This document shows positions 34,976-44,164 of a stretch of 64,000 nt of DNA, in pieces. The DNA is from JACRCT01 sp049841135 (GTDB lineage Bacteria; Myxococcota; Myxococcia; Myxococcales; UBA5297). Positions within the stretch are counted from its first letter, which is position 1. Each line of letters begins with the position of its first letter. Made by a program: the position numbers and the translations under genes. The stretch covers positions 434,001-498,000 of the forward strand of contig JASGHK010000004.1 in assembly GCA_049841135.1 (NCBI GenBank), read 5' to 3'. Below the pieces are notes generated by a model. It was not told the DNA's origin and did no database searches. It saw only the letters and a program-made list of their open reading frames with translations.

Positions 34976-35714
34976 CTAGCCCGACGCGGCCACCTTTCCG
35001 GCGAGGCGCTGGAGCTTGTCGGCGGAGCGCTTCTTGAGCTCCTCGAGCGACGCCTGGATGCCCTGGAGCTTCTCGGCGGCGGCCGCGAGGGCTCCCTCGA
35101 ACTCACGGGCTTGGGCGGAGTCGATGCCCGCCTGGACGAGGATCTCCGTGAGCGAGGCGGGCTCGAGCTGGGCCATCAGCTTGCGGACCCGGCCCAGCGC
35201 ACGGTCGGGAGACACGGTGGCCGCGGCGGTTGCCGAGCGGGAGGCCTTGCGGGGAGGGCGCAGCTTGCCGGCCTCACGCCTGAGCTGCTCGACCGACCAG
35301 GTCTCGTTCTGGGCCTGATTCGAGGAGAGCGCGCCGCTGGTCGGGGGCGAGGCTGAAGACCTCCTCGAAGTGGCTCACGCGCAGCATGGGCCAAGGCCGG
35401 AGGTTGTCGAGCACCTTGGCCAGCAGCACCAACTCGATGGCGTAGCGCAGGCGGGTGCGGCCCCAGCCGGCTTCTGCCATCCCCTTCTGGGCTGCCAGCT
35501 CGGCGAGCGAGTCGGTCTTGTTTCCAGCCATGGAGCGGAAGGCCTCTTCGGACGAGTGGAAGAGCTCCATGAAGAGATTGCGTCCGATCGTCAGGGTGGA
35601 GCGGACGCCGCCCGCCGCGCTCTCGCGAAGAACGTCCCTGGCGAGCTTGCGCAGAAGCGCGGGAGTGACCTTCACCGGCGGCGGGATCTTGGCGGCGGTC
35701 TTCCTCTCTGGCAT
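34976..35714 (-). CDS. hypothetical helical protein with a WSV-type motif (one frameshift)
   Basis: Starts MPERKTAAKIPPPVKVTP behind GGGGAGG. It continues LARDVLRESAAGGVRSTLTI, RLRYAIELVLLAKVLDNLRP and MLRVSHFEEVFSLAPDQRR. The frame changes near 35330 and continues SSNQAQNETWSVEQLRREAG, ALGRVRKLMAQLEPAS and EILVQAGIDSAQAREFEGAL. Restoring AG at the site gives RRELSSNQAQNETWSVEQLR in one frame, ~246 residues. The loop between FSLAPDQRREL and WSVEQLRREAG is reminiscent of KorB/ParB-like or DUF1016-like helical proteins, but this is only a resemblance. Confidence 0.6.
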
Positions 35715-35840
35715 GGCCTCCCCTTCGTGCGAACGGCGATCCATGAGCCGCCGTCCGCAAAGCTTGTGGGCTCTACTCATACGCGGAGTCGCTGAAGGCC
35801 GGCAAGGTCCAGCGGGTGGACCAGCCAGCCCAGAGGAGGG

Positions 35841-36150
35841 ACCTGGCCCACGTGGGCCAGGTCCTCGGCGTGTGACAGGTCTCGGGCGAGCGCGGCGGGG
35901 CGGCTTTCCAGAGGGAGAGACCTGGCACACGTGGGCCAGGTCCCCGGCGTGTGACAGGTCTCAGGCGGGTGCGGCGGGGCGAGTTTCCAGAGGGAGAGAC
36001 CTGGCACACGTGGGCCAGGTCCTTTGGCGTGTGACAGGTCTCGGGCGGGCGCGGCGCGGCGGATTCCCAGACGAAGAGACCTGCTACACGTGTAGCAGGT
36101 CCTCGGCGTGTACCAGGTCTCGGGCGGGCGCGGCGGGACGGATTACCAGA
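35841..36150. repeat. palindromic repeat array 1 (four ~80-bp units)
   Basis: Four units at 79-80 base spacing, with 22-base palindromic cores at 35841, 35920, 35999 and 36079. Each core is centred on CACGTG. Unit 1 arms are ACCTGGCCCAC/GTGGGCCAGGT and unit 4 arms ACCTGCTACAC/GTGTAGCAGGT, so both arms changed together. Each unit continues GGCGTGTGACAGGTCTCGGG and a G-rich stretch, and CAGGTCTC can also pair with the GAGACCTG that opens units 2-4. The array stops 16 bases before the next start codon. Confidence 0.88.
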
Positions 36151-36166
36151 CGGAGAAGGAGCCTCG

Positions 36167-37127
36167 ATGCGAAGGGCGACGAAGGTGGGCCTCGCAGTCG
36201 TTGTGGCGCTCGTCCTGCTGGCGGTCGCCGGGTTCCTGGGCCTCGTGGTGGCAGTGGGCGGCCTCGAAGTCGCCGGGTACGGAGACGAGCGCGAGCGCCT
36301 CGTCGCCGAGCGTCACCGGTTGGAAGAGCGGCTCGTCATGGCGCGGGTCGTCCTCGACAACCTCGACGCCTACCAGAAGGACCGCGAGCTGCTCGTCCAG
36401 GCCTCCGCGAACCGCGGCCTGCTGACGGCGGAGGCGGAGCTGCTGGCACCACTGGCGGACCGATTGGGCGCCAAGCTCGACGTGAAACCCGAGCCCGACG
36501 GCGCCCGGAGGGTGGTCCTCACCCGGCGCGGCGGGGCCGCCGAGGTGGTCGAGCTGGCCCGCGCCGTCGACGACGCACGGCTCATCCTGCTCGAAGCGGC
36601 GGTCGAGCCGGACGCCGCGCGCGTCGAGGCACTGCTCCTGCCCCGGGTGACTGCCCCCAGCGCGCCGAAGGTGGTGCGCCGAGGCCCGGTCGCGAAGGTC
36701 CCCTACCCTGACAAGCTGAGGTGGGACCTGACGCGGGTCGGGCAGGAGCGCCAGCTGCTCGAGAACACGCGGCAGGAGCTGGCGGCCTTGGAGGAGGCCG
36801 CTCCCGGCCTTCTGGCCATGATGGACTCCGAGCTTCCCGGAGCTGAAGGCCATCCAGGCGCGCCTGACCTTGTGGGACGAGCTCTTCGTCTCGAGCCTCT
36901 CGGCCCTCGAGGTCCAGCGCGCGGCTCCCGTGCTGGAGCTCTTCGTCATCGCGGGCCTGACCGCCACGAAGAAACGCCTGGTCCTGCAGGGACGGCCCCG
37001 CAACGACGCGCCCGCCTCGGCAATCGTCGGGCCGCTCGGGGCGCTGTTCGAGGTGATGCGAACCTCTGCGGAGGGTCCGCTGCTCCACTTCGAGACGAAG
37101 CGCGGCGTCCAGCGCAGCGTGAAGTGA
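36167..37127 (+). CDS. membrane-anchored hypothetical protein (one frameshift)
   Basis: An N-terminal membrane helix (VGLAVVVALVLLAVAGFLGLVV) precedes a charged helical region (ERLVAERHRLEERLVMARVV, DLTRVGQERQLLENTRQEL). The layout is type II membrane protein with coiled-coil periplasmic part. At about 36831 the frame changes and continues PELKAIQARLTLWDELFVSS and AAPVLELFVIAGLTATKKRL to a stop at 37127. The break is at GAGCTTCCCGG and could be loss of AG. About 319 residues. Family not recognised; layout recalls pilus- or secretion-assembly proteins only loosely. Confidence 0.6.
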
Positions 37128-37357
37128 GGAGCGGCTGGGCGACCATTCGCGGCCTCACCTCAGGCAGCAGCAGCCGGCGAGAAGACTCGCGACCTCGCCG
37201 CGCCGAGGGGCACCGGGACAAGGGCGCGGGCAGGCGCGGTGCGCGTGAAGCCTCCGTAGCGCTGCTCGACGCCCCGCCGCCTTCGAGCCCTTGGCCACAG
37301 TAGCTTTCTTCTGCACTCGACCGGCCGGCAGGCCCATCCGGGCGCGCGAGGTGAGCG

Positions 37358-37831
37358 ATGAGGACGGGGTTGGCTTTGGTGCTGTGGGTTGGCGGAACCC
37401 TGGCCGCCGGGCAGGTCGCCAACCTGCTGGGGGGCGGAGGCGAAGGGCCGTTCTACCTGCGTCTCGAGCGGCCGGCGTGGGCGCCGCCCGCTTCGGTCTT
37501 CGGGCCGGTCTGGGTCGTCCTCTACGTGCTCATGGGCGTCTCCGCCTGGCTCGTGTGGCGGGAGCGCTCGCGCAAGAAGGTCGGCTTGCCGTTGGGCCTG
37601 TTCGTCGTCCACCTGCTCTTCAACGCCGCATGGACCTGGCTGTTCTTCCGGCTGCGAGACATCGCACTCGCCCTGGGAGAGCTCGTGGCGCTCTGGGTGC
37701 TCATCGTCGCGGTGGGCGTCCTGTTCTGGCGCGTCAGGCGCCTGGCGGCGGCCCTCCTCCTGCCTTACCTGCTGTGGGTGTCCTACGCGGCGGCGCTCAA
37801 CTTCGCGCTCTGGCGGATGAACCCGAGCTGA
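37358..37831 (+). CDS. tspO: TspO/MBR family membrane protein
   Basis: A 157-residue protein with five membrane helices. The family pattern is clear: RPAWAPPASVFGPVWVVLYV, MGVSAWLVWRER, LFNAAWTWLFF, and LLLPYLLWVSYAAALNFALW. TspO proteins bind porphyrins and related ligands in the membrane and affect stress or tetrapyrrole-related regulation. Length is normal. It lies between the two palindromic repeat arrays and has no obvious partner gene nearby. Confidence 0.92.
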   Translation: MRTGLALVLWVGGTLAAGQVANLLGGGGEGPFYLRLERPAWAPPASVFGPVWVVLYVLMGVSAWLVWRERSRKKVGLPLGLFVVHLLFNAAWTWLFFRLRDIALALGELVALWVLIVAVGVLFWRVRRLAAALLLPYLLWVSYAAALNFALWRMNPS

Positions 37832-37955
37832 GCGGCGTCGGTCGAGGTTGCGCTCGGGCAACCTGCTCCGAGCTGCTCCCCGACCGCGGTTTGCGCGAGG
37901 ACCCCATCGGGTACGCGACGGCCTCCGATGCGCGCGGAAGGAAGACCCGTCGCGG

Positions 37956-38170
37956 TCAGGGCGCCGGGATCGTGTAGACCTCGGGGCCCACCTCCACGCG
38001 CAGCGAGCCGTCGGCCAGCGGCAGCTCGCGGTGGTTGCGCCACAGGTCGTCGCCAGGAGTGGCGTCCAGGTGGCCGACCTCGACCAGGGTGTCGCCGACG
38101 CTAGAGACGAGGAGCTGGGCCCAGAGCATCGTCTCCCGGCAGTAGCTCGAGCCGGTGCCGCGGCAGGCCT
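37956..38170 (-). pseudogene. duplicated 3' fragment of the gene at 44165
   Basis: About 240 bases (37932-38168) closely match 44146-44387. The reverse-strand reading, ...GSSYCRETMLWAQLLVSS, VGHLDATPGDDLWRNHREL and VEVGPEVYTIPAP plus stop, is the C-terminal ~70 residues of the protein encoded there. There is no start or 5' part, so this is an orphan duplicate. The rest of the gap to 38359 shows nothing I recognise. Confidence 0.75.
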
Positions 38171-38359
38171 CGCGTGCCTGTTGAGCGGCAACCCGAGCGA
38201 GATAGCCTTCCAGTGCCGACCCGCTGGCGCCTCCGGCGGCACCGGGGCCGGCCCGATCTGCGCGCAGGAATCAGGAATCGGCGGTCGCCTTCGACTTCAT
38301 CGAGTTGCGCGTCCAGTACCTCGCCGGGCCGTGAGCCTCGACGCTCTCTCGGCGGGCCC

Positions 38360-38701
38360 TCAGTGCAGAGGCGCCCCGTGCTCCTCCACCAACGGCGGGC
38401 GGCTGGGGACCGCCGCGCCCAGGGCTTCGGCCACCACCGTGCCCTCCGTGATCTTCGCGCTGGGCAGCACCCCCGAGAGGTTCTCCTTCGCCCAGGCGCT
38501 CGCCCTCCGGTTCGACTCCTCCACGGCTTCCTGGCTGTCGAAGACGCTCGTTGAGAGCATCACGCCACCGCCAGCGTCCACCCAGAAGTACGCCACGAAT
38601 CCATCGATGTCGCTGATGAGCGGCACGAAGCCCTCCTTCACCCGCTCCGCCGCCTGCACCGGGTCCGTCACGCCCTCGTAGCGCCTGATCGATGCGTACA
38701 T
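38360..38701 (-). CDS. antibiotic-biosynthesis-monooxygenase-like (ABM) protein
   Basis: A 113-residue dimeric alpha-beta-barrel type protein: MYASIRRYEGVTDPVQAAER, GFVPLISDIDGFVAYFWVDA, GVMLSTSVFDSQEAVEESNR and SAWAKENLSGVLPSAKITEG are typical of stand-alone ABM domains. Some members cleave haem or oxidise quinones, many have no known activity. Length is normal; catalytic residues cannot be decided from sequence. It lies just left of array 2. Confidence 0.8.
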   Translation of the reverse strand: MYASIRRYEGVTDPVQAAERVKEGFVPLISDIDGFVAYFWVDAGGGVMLSTSVFDSQEAVEESNRRASAWAKENLSGVLPSAKITEGTVVAEALGAAVPSRPPLVEEHGAPLH

Positions 38702-38825
38702 GGAATCCTCCCGAGGCCAAAGCTAGAGGTGGCGACGCATCACGCCATCGAGCCGGCTACCCCTTGGCCAAACCGAGCGCCTTCAGCACCTTGCCAGCGC
38801 GGAGTGGATCGACGGGGCCTGGGAG

Positions 38826-39125
38826 ACCTGCGACACGTGTAGCAGGTCCTTGGCGTGTACCAGGTCTCGGGCGAGCGCGACGGGGCGGGAATTCCAGAGG
38901 GAGGGACCTGGCACACGTGGGACAGGTCCTCGGCGTGTACCAGGTCTCGGGCGGGCGCGACGGGGCGGGTTCCAGAGGGAGGGACCTGGCACACGTGGGA
39001 CAGGTCCTCGGCGTGTACCAGGTCTCGGGCGGGCGCGACGGGGCGGGTTCCAGGTTCCAGAGGGAGGGACCTGGCACACGTGGGACAGGTCCTCGGCGTG
39101 TACCAGGTCTCGGGCGGGCGCGGCG
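38826..39125. repeat. palindromic repeat array 2 (four ~80-bp units)
   Basis: Same family as array 1. Cores start at 38826, 38906, 38984 and 39069 (spacing 80, 78, 85; the last includes a 7-base duplication GGTTCCA). Cores read ACCTGCGACAC/GTGTAGCAGGT in unit 1 and ACCTGGCACAC/GTGGGACAGGT in units 2-4, so the palindrome is partly decayed. The second element GGCGTGTACCAGGTCTCGGG is well conserved. The array runs directly into a scrap of the yfaP gene. Confidence 0.88.
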
Positions 39126-39147
39126 ATGAGCCGGGCCATTCGGAGGT

Positions 39148-39246
39148 CGTCGCTTCTTCGCCAACGTTCCGCCGACGGACCTGCAGATCCTGCACACCTG
39201 GGACACCGACGGCACCGACCTCGATCTGCGCGTCGTCGAGCCCAGC
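39148..39246 (+). pseudogene. internal fragment of the yfaP-like gene
   Basis: About 100 bases match 31424-31521 with few changes (FANVPPTDLQIL, DTDGTDLDLRVVEPSG). It has neither start nor stop. The following ~225 bases have no identified content. Confidence 0.78.
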
Positions 39247-39469
39247 GGCGACAGCGCTCACTTCGCGCGGAATACTTCTCAGAGAGGGGAAGAGCAGCAG
39301 CTTGTACGGAGTGGTCACAGATCCAGCCACCGCGCCTGACATGAGCTGCTCGATGAAGCTTCTCGGAATTCTTCACGCCCAACCGCCGTCCTCGCCGACA
39401 ATATCCAGTCGTTCGGCCCAGCTACTGCTGGCGGCCGGCGAAGCATCACGCGCGACCCCAATGCAGTGG

Positions 39470-39623
39470 GCTGGTATTTCGGCTCCAGAAAGCGAACGCG
39501 TTTCAGGGTGGGGCATGGGATGACTTGGGCTCGATTGAGGGCGGCGGCATCAAGCAGTTGGGCGACTCGTACCTCTGGAACGCGAATATCGCAGGGGCGG
39601 GCACCGTGAAGTTCCGGTAGGAC
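39470..39623 (+). pseudogene. unidentified C-terminal gene fragment
   Basis: A coherent 3' reading, FQGGAWDDLGSIEGGGIKQL then GDSYLWNANIAGAGTVKFR and TAG, without a start upstream. Glycine-rich composition suggests the end of a secreted beta-strand protein. Probably a remnant in the mosaic zone. Confidence 0.35.
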
Positions 39624-39691
39624 GTCGGGGCGCGGCTCGATGAGCGGCGGCGCCCGGTCGACCGGGCGCCGCCGCAGAGAGGTGAGGCGCG

Positions 39692-42600
39692 ATGGCTCGT
39701 GTGGACCTTGCCCTTTCGCTGGCTGTCCTTGCCGCCATGGCCGCAGGTGGATGCACCTGCGGCGGCGATCAGACGCACGCCATCGGAGGCGAACTCGCAG
39801 TGATGGTCCCGGGGGGTGCCTACGCGCATGAGGCGGCGATCGATCTTGGCGAGGCTTACCCAGACGAACGGGTGGGCCGCCCGCTACTCATCAGCAACCT
39901 CGGCCGCGTCCCGGTCCGCCTGGTCTCAGTGGAGCTCGTGGAAGGCAGCCCCGTGGCTCAGGGCGACGCTCCCGACTTCGAGCGCCCCTTCACCCTCAAA
40001 CTCCCTCTGGACGAGTCGATTGAACCCGGTGGCGAGCGCACGGCGACCGTGTGGTTTGCTCTGGATCCCTCGGCCGAACCTTCAGCCGGCGGCAACTACC
40101 ATGCGGTGGTGCGGCTTACCGCCTCCGGCGCGGAGGCAGCCGAGGGCACGGTTGTCCTGCGCCTCTCCGCCAGAGCGCTGGCCTGTCCTCGGCCCAGTCC
40201 GGACTTGGTGGATTTCGGCACACAGCTTGTCGGTGGCAGGCGGATGCAGTCGTTCGTGATCGCCAATCCAGGCAGCTCGCCGCTCACGGTGCGTGCGCCG
40301 GCCGGATTCACGCTGGAGGGCACACCGTTTCGCTTCGAGACAGCCTTGCCGATCACGGCCCCGTCAGGCACCGCGGCGGAGATCGTGGTGAGCTTCCGGC
40401 CTTCGGCGACGGGGAGCTTCGGTCTCGAGGCGCCGCTTGATTTCGGAGAGGTGTGCCCGGGCACCTTCGTGCGTCTTCAAGGTCGCGGGGAGGAGCGCAT
40501 CGTCGGCTGGAGCCCCGAGGTTCTGGACTGCGGGTATGTGCCGGTGGGGCTGAGGGCATCGCGGCCGGTGACGTTCGTCAATCGGGGGACCGAGACCGCG
40601 CGAGTGCTGTCGGCTCGGCTGACGCCGACGGGAGAGGGAACGCTGGAATCGGATTTCCGCCTTCCGGCGGAGGACTGGACGGGTCCCTTGGTGCTGGCAG
40701 GCGGCGAGAGTGCCGTCCGAACCGTGCAGTGCAGCCCGACGAGCCTGGGGTCGAAGACCGCTCGTCTGGACCTCGAGTTCGACGTGCCAGGGCAGGACAC
40801 CGGAGCAATCCCAGTCCGGACTGCTGGCGGGGGTCCCAAGCTAATTGCGGACCCTCTATCGATCGCCTTTGGACGGACAGCGTTTGTGGAAGGCGCTCGG
40901 CTGTGGAGAGAGAGGCCGCTGCGAATCGGCAACGGCGGATACGCGCTGCCGGGCGAGGAACTCGCTGCGGCGCTCCGGCTGGGTACGGAGAATGCGGGCA
41001 GCTATGGCCCGCCCTTCTACCGTGTCGAGGTGGAGTCTCCTGGAACCTCCGCCGAGGAGATCGAACTCGTTCTGCCGGGAAGCGGGCAGTCACCGCCCAT
41101 CGTGACGGGCGACTGGCTCGATGCGGGGGTGCGGGTCGTTCCGACATCGCCGGGGCAGAAGCGAGCCACATTGGTGATCTACTCCAACGATCGCAGCCAG
41201 CCGGAGACGCGCATTCCGGTTTCAGCCGATGTCGTCGGCGTGGCGTCGTGCGAATTCGAGGTGCTGACGCCGTCACTGGACTTCGGGATCGTGCACGAGA
41301 GTTCACCGCGGACGCTGGAGTTCCTCGTGAAGAATGTCGGTGACGGTGAGTGCCTGCTCAGCGATTTCGAACTCGAGGGGGCCACTGAAGGGTTTTCGAT
41401 CGAGGCGCCGAACGAAACGGTGGGGCTGGCACCTCGGGGCACGTTGAGGCTGCCGGTTCGGCTCTCACCCCAGGCGCCACCTGACTACGACACCATCCCG
41501 TTGACCGGGCTGCTGCGTGCGAGCATCTCAAGCTCGACGGCGCCGCGCATCGAGGCCCAGGTGAGAGGGGCTCGTGGCCAAGCCTGCCTGGTATTGCTGC
41601 CCGGCGTGCTCGACTTCGGGACGCTGGTGCCCGGTGAGCGGAGCGCCCAGGTCAGCCCGCAACTGGCGAACCTGTGCCTCGAGACGGCAACGCTCACCTC
41701 GGTGACCCTGCGTGCGCCGGAGGGGGGCTTCGAGTTCGAGCAGAAACTCGGCGAGCCGCTCCCGCCTGGCGGAGTGGAAATCCCCAAAGACGATGAATGG
41801 ACCTACATCGAGAGAGGATCCACCCTCAACAACACCCGGCCCTTTGGTGTGCGCTTCGCCCCGACCGAGGCCGGGCAGTTCCAGGCGACGGTCGCCTTGG
41901 ACCTGGTGCGTGGCGGCCGCTCGTTGCGCTACGTCCTCCCTCTCAATGGCAAGGCTGACCCGAGCGCGTCGACCGAGGTCAGGTTCACCCAGGGCGGCGG
42001 AGACGGCGTTGACATCCTCTTCTACGTCGAGCCGGACGCGTCGGCGGGGTATCGCGCGACGGAGTTGGACCCGTGGGAGGGCTCATACGACATCGAGGAG
42101 CTGGCCTCGCAGGTCCCTACCATCCTCGCGTTGCTGGACCGTTCCGGGAACGACTATCAGATAGCGGTCATCCATCTGCCGGACGTCGTGGCGTTTCGGT
42201 CGGATCCTTCGGTAACGGGACGCTTCTACGTCGATGGTGCGTCACCTGAGGCCGTACTTACGAGCGCGACACCGGATCTGGCGGCCAAGCTTGCGCACAA
42301 AATCGCCCCCCCCTGCTCTCCACTCATCTCCTGCACGGCCGAGGGACTCAGGAGCACCAAAAGGTATGCTGACTTCTGGGACCTGGTCTTGTGGCGCGCG
42401 CTCACGCCTCCGCTGGCTTCAGGGCCCAACGCAGGTTTTCGCCGCCCAGGTGCGCGACTCGCTCTGCTGCTGAATGTCCTTTGGCAGAGCTGGTCTAGCG
42501 ACCCTTTCGACAGCCGATACCACAATCACCAACCAGTCATCGGAGACCAGTTTCCTCCCTACGAGCCCCACCCGCGGAATGCCGGCGAACTCGCCAAAGC

Positions 42601-43099
42601 CTTCATGGAGCTGGGCGGATTCCCCGGCGGCCTAAGCTTCGGCTGCATGCGACGTGAAGGGTCTACGACGTGCGAGCAACAAGAGGGCCCGATCTATCAG
42701 CACGTTCTCGAGCTGGAGTCACTGCCGTGTCAGGCGTTCGCAGAACTCACGCAAGGCACGCTCGGCAACTCGTGCAGCCCCTGCGATCCAATGACGCATC
42801 CTGAGTGTGTAGCCACCTGGCAGGAGGCCTGGCATCAGCGGTGGCGGGACAACGCGGAGCTGCTGGCAGAGGCAGCCTCTGGGATGCGTCTACGGTTCAC
42901 GCTGCCGACGCGACCGGACCTGGGAAGAGGAGCGATCGAGGTGAGCGTCAACGGGGCGCAAGTGCCGGCGCTCGACGCTGCAGGGGCGAGGGTGTGGCGC
43001 TATGACGAGGCAGCCAACGCGGTGCGCTTCGACATCCAGACGACGCCGTTGCCCGGAAGCGAGATCGTGATTCGGTACTTCACCGTGCCGGGGCAGTGA
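39692..43099 (+). CDS. large ASH/choice-of-anchor-type lipoprotein with degenerate VWA-like end
   Basis: 1,135 residues. The signal peptide ends in AMAAGGCTCGG, a lipobox. The next ~750 residues are repeated beta-sandwich domains of the ASH/HYDIN-like type: PDLVDFGTQLVGGRRMQSFV, EVLDCGYVPVGLRASRPVTF, LDFGIVHESSPRTLEFLVKN and GVLDFGTLVPGERSAQV all repeat the same phrase. The C-terminal ~300 residues begin GGDGVDILFYVEPDASAGYR, where related proteins have a VWA metal site (DxSxS); here the motif is degenerate. Probably surface-exposed and binding. No frameshift, and base composition is somewhat less GC-rich than the arginine operon. Function unknown. Confidence 0.82.
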   Translation: MARVDLALSLAVLAAMAAGGCTCGGDQTHAIGGELAVMVPGGAYAHEAAIDLGEAYPDERVGRPLLISNLGRVPVRLVSVELVEGSPVAQGDAPDFERPFTLKLPLDESIEPGGERTATVWFALDPSAEPSAGGNYHAVVRLTASGAEAAEGTVVLRLSARALACPRPSPDLVDFGTQLVGGRRMQSFVIANPGSSPLTVRAPAGFTLEGTPFRFETALPITAPSGTAAEIVVSFRPSATGSFGLEAPLDFGEVCPGTFVRLQGRGEERIVGWSPEVLDCGYVPVGLRASRPVTFVNRGTETARVLSARLTPTGEGTLESDFRLPAEDWTGPLVLAGGESAVRTVQCSPTSLGSKTARLDLEFDVPGQDTGAIPVRTAGGGPKLIADPLSIAFGRTAFVEGARLWRERPLRIGNGGYALPGEELAAALRLGTENAGSYGPPFYRVEVESPGTSAEEIELVLPGSGQSPPIVTGDWLDAGVRVVPTSPGQKRATLVIYSNDRSQPETRIPVSADVVGVASCEFEVLTPSLDFGIVHESSPRTLEFLVKNVGDGECLLSDFELEGATEGFSIEAPNETVGLAPRGTLRLPVRLSPQAPPDYDTIPLTGLLRASISSSTAPRIEAQVRGARGQACLVLLPGVLDFGTLVPGERSAQVSPQLANLCLETATLTSVTLRAPEGGFEFEQKLGEPLPPGGVEIPKDDEWTYIERGSTLNNTRPFGVRFAPTEAGQFQATVALDLVRGGRSLRYVLPLNGKADPSASTEVRFTQGGGDGVDILFYVEPDASAGYRATELDPWEGSYDIEELASQVPTILALLDRSGNDYQIAVIHLPDVVAFRSDPSVTGRFYVDGASPEAVLTSATPDLAAKLAHKIAPPCSPLISCTAEGLRSTKRYADFWDLVLWRALTPPLASGPNAGFRRPGARLALLLNVLWQSWSSDPFDSRYHNHQPVIGDQFPPYEPHPRNAGELAKAFMELGGFPGGLSFGCMRREGSTTCEQQEGPIYQHVLELESLPCQAFAELTQGTLGNSCSPCDPMTHPECVATWQEAWHQRWRDNAELLAEAASGMRLRFTLPTRPDLGRGAIEVSVNGAQVPALDAAGARVWRYDEAANAVRFDIQTTPLPGSEIVIRYFTVPGQ

Positions 43100-43166
43100 G
43101 GCGTGCCGCGCCCGACTCACTCACCACTCAACGAGCTGCTGGGGAACAACCAGGGTCGCAGACGGC

Positions 43167-43474
43167 TCAGTCGTTCAGGCCGAGTGCGAATCGAAGGGCG
43201 TCGTCGAGTTCGCGCAGCTTCGCGCCGGACATCCCCTCCACTCTCTCCACAAGGTCGGCCTTGGGCAGGGTCACGAGCCAGTCGCAGTTGATGACGCAAT
43301 TCCGAGGCAGCCCCTGCTTTTTGCCGAGCTTCACCTCGACGGCATACCCGCGCACGGTCGTGCTGGCAGGAGCCACGATGACGAGGGCGCGGACGTCGTT
43401 GCCTCGTCCCTGGAAACCAGTACGACAGGCCGCCGCTTGTCGACATGGGCCCACCAGATCTCGCCTCGCTTCAC
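43167..43474 (-). CDS. MazF/PemK-type toxin (one frameshift)
   Basis: GTG start at 43474: VKRGEIWWAHVDKRRPVVLV SRDE, then one base appears missing near 43404 and the frame resumes NDVRALVIVAPASTTVRGYA, GLPRNCVINCDWLVTLPKAD and AKLRELDDALRFALGL. These are the RGEIWW start, central strand pair and C-terminal helix of MazF endoribonucleases, ~102 residues. It would cleave mRNA at short motifs. GTGA overlap with the upstream RHH antitoxin gene supports a type II module. If the frameshift is real the toxin is inactive. Confidence 0.82.
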
Positions 43475-43746
43475 GGGCCGTCGTCCCAGGCCAGTCCCGT
43501 CAGCGCCCGCCTGGCCAGTCGCCTTGCCGCCGTGAGCTCGTCTGCCGCCTCGGGATGCTCGAGGTAGGCCTGGCGGTAGCGCTCGACCCGGGCGCCGTGG
43601 TGTTCCTCGGCGGTCAGGGCCGCGAGGGCGCGGCTGATGACGGCGCTGCGGCTCTCTCCGGTGCTCGCCCGGATTCGCTCGACGCGCTCCAGCAGCCGAG
43701 AGTCGATGCTGCACGCGATCTTGGACCGGCGGGGGGCCCGCTTCAT
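43471..43746 (-). CDS. ribbon-helix-helix antitoxin
   Basis: A 91-residue protein: MKRAPRRSKIACSIDSRLLE, RIRASTGESRSAVISRALAAL is the RHH DNA-binding fold, and the acidic/aliphatic tail (AAELDELTA-like EAADELTAARRLARRALTG) would wrap the toxin. It precedes and overlaps the MazF-type gene, the usual antitoxin-first order. It probably represses its own promoter just upstream of 43746. Confidence 0.82.
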   Translation of the reverse strand: MKRAPRRSKIACSIDSRLLERVERIRASTGESRSAVISRALAALTAEEHHGARVERYRQAYLEHPEAADELTAARRLARRALTGLAWDDGP

Positions 43747-43778
43747 GGGTAAGGAATTGTCATGCCGACGGCGCGCCG

Positions 43779-44150
43779 TCAAAAGTCCCCGACGGGTGCC
43801 GAGCTGGCCACACGTGCGGCCACTTGCCCGAGCCCGGGCGCGCGCAGACCTGCCGTCCAGGTCACCGCGCCGCAAGCCTGGCCGACTTCGGGCTGCACGC
43901 ACTCCTTGGTGTCGGTAGGGCGGACGAAGCCGAGGGTGCAGGGCTGGGCGAGGGCGTCGCACGGCTGGCCTGGGGCAACTCGCTCCCGGCACGTCCAGGT
44001 CCCTGCGTCGCAGCAGAGGTCGAGCTTGCAGCGGCGGGCGACCCCGCACTCCTGGCCGACGTCCCCGGCGGCACGGCAGGTGCCCTCCAGGCAGTCCAGG
44101 TACGAGCCCTGGCCGCACGGCGTGCTCGACGAGCACGCCACGCGGAAGGG
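43779..44150 (-). pseudogene. fragment of a Cys-rich secreted protein
   Basis: Reverse-strand reading contains SSSTPCGQGSYLDCLEGTC, CGVARRCKLDLCCDAGTWTC and PGQPCDALAQPCTLGF, a disulfide-rich pattern frequent in large secreted proteins of this kind of genome. No start codon or signal peptide belongs to it: upstream DNA is the 3' end of another gene. It ends VASSAPVGDF at 43779. I read it as a recombined gene end. Confidence 0.45.
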
Positions 44151-44164
44151 AGACCCCGCCGCGG

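Noticed and set aside
35841..39125. CRISPR arrays
   Set aside because: Units are ~80 bases, nearly identical throughout with no unique spacers, and no cas genes are present.
38850..39523. Open frames through the repeat arrays (VYQVSGGRDGAG-like)
   Set aside because: They are translations of the palindromic repeat itself and differ only by repeat phase.
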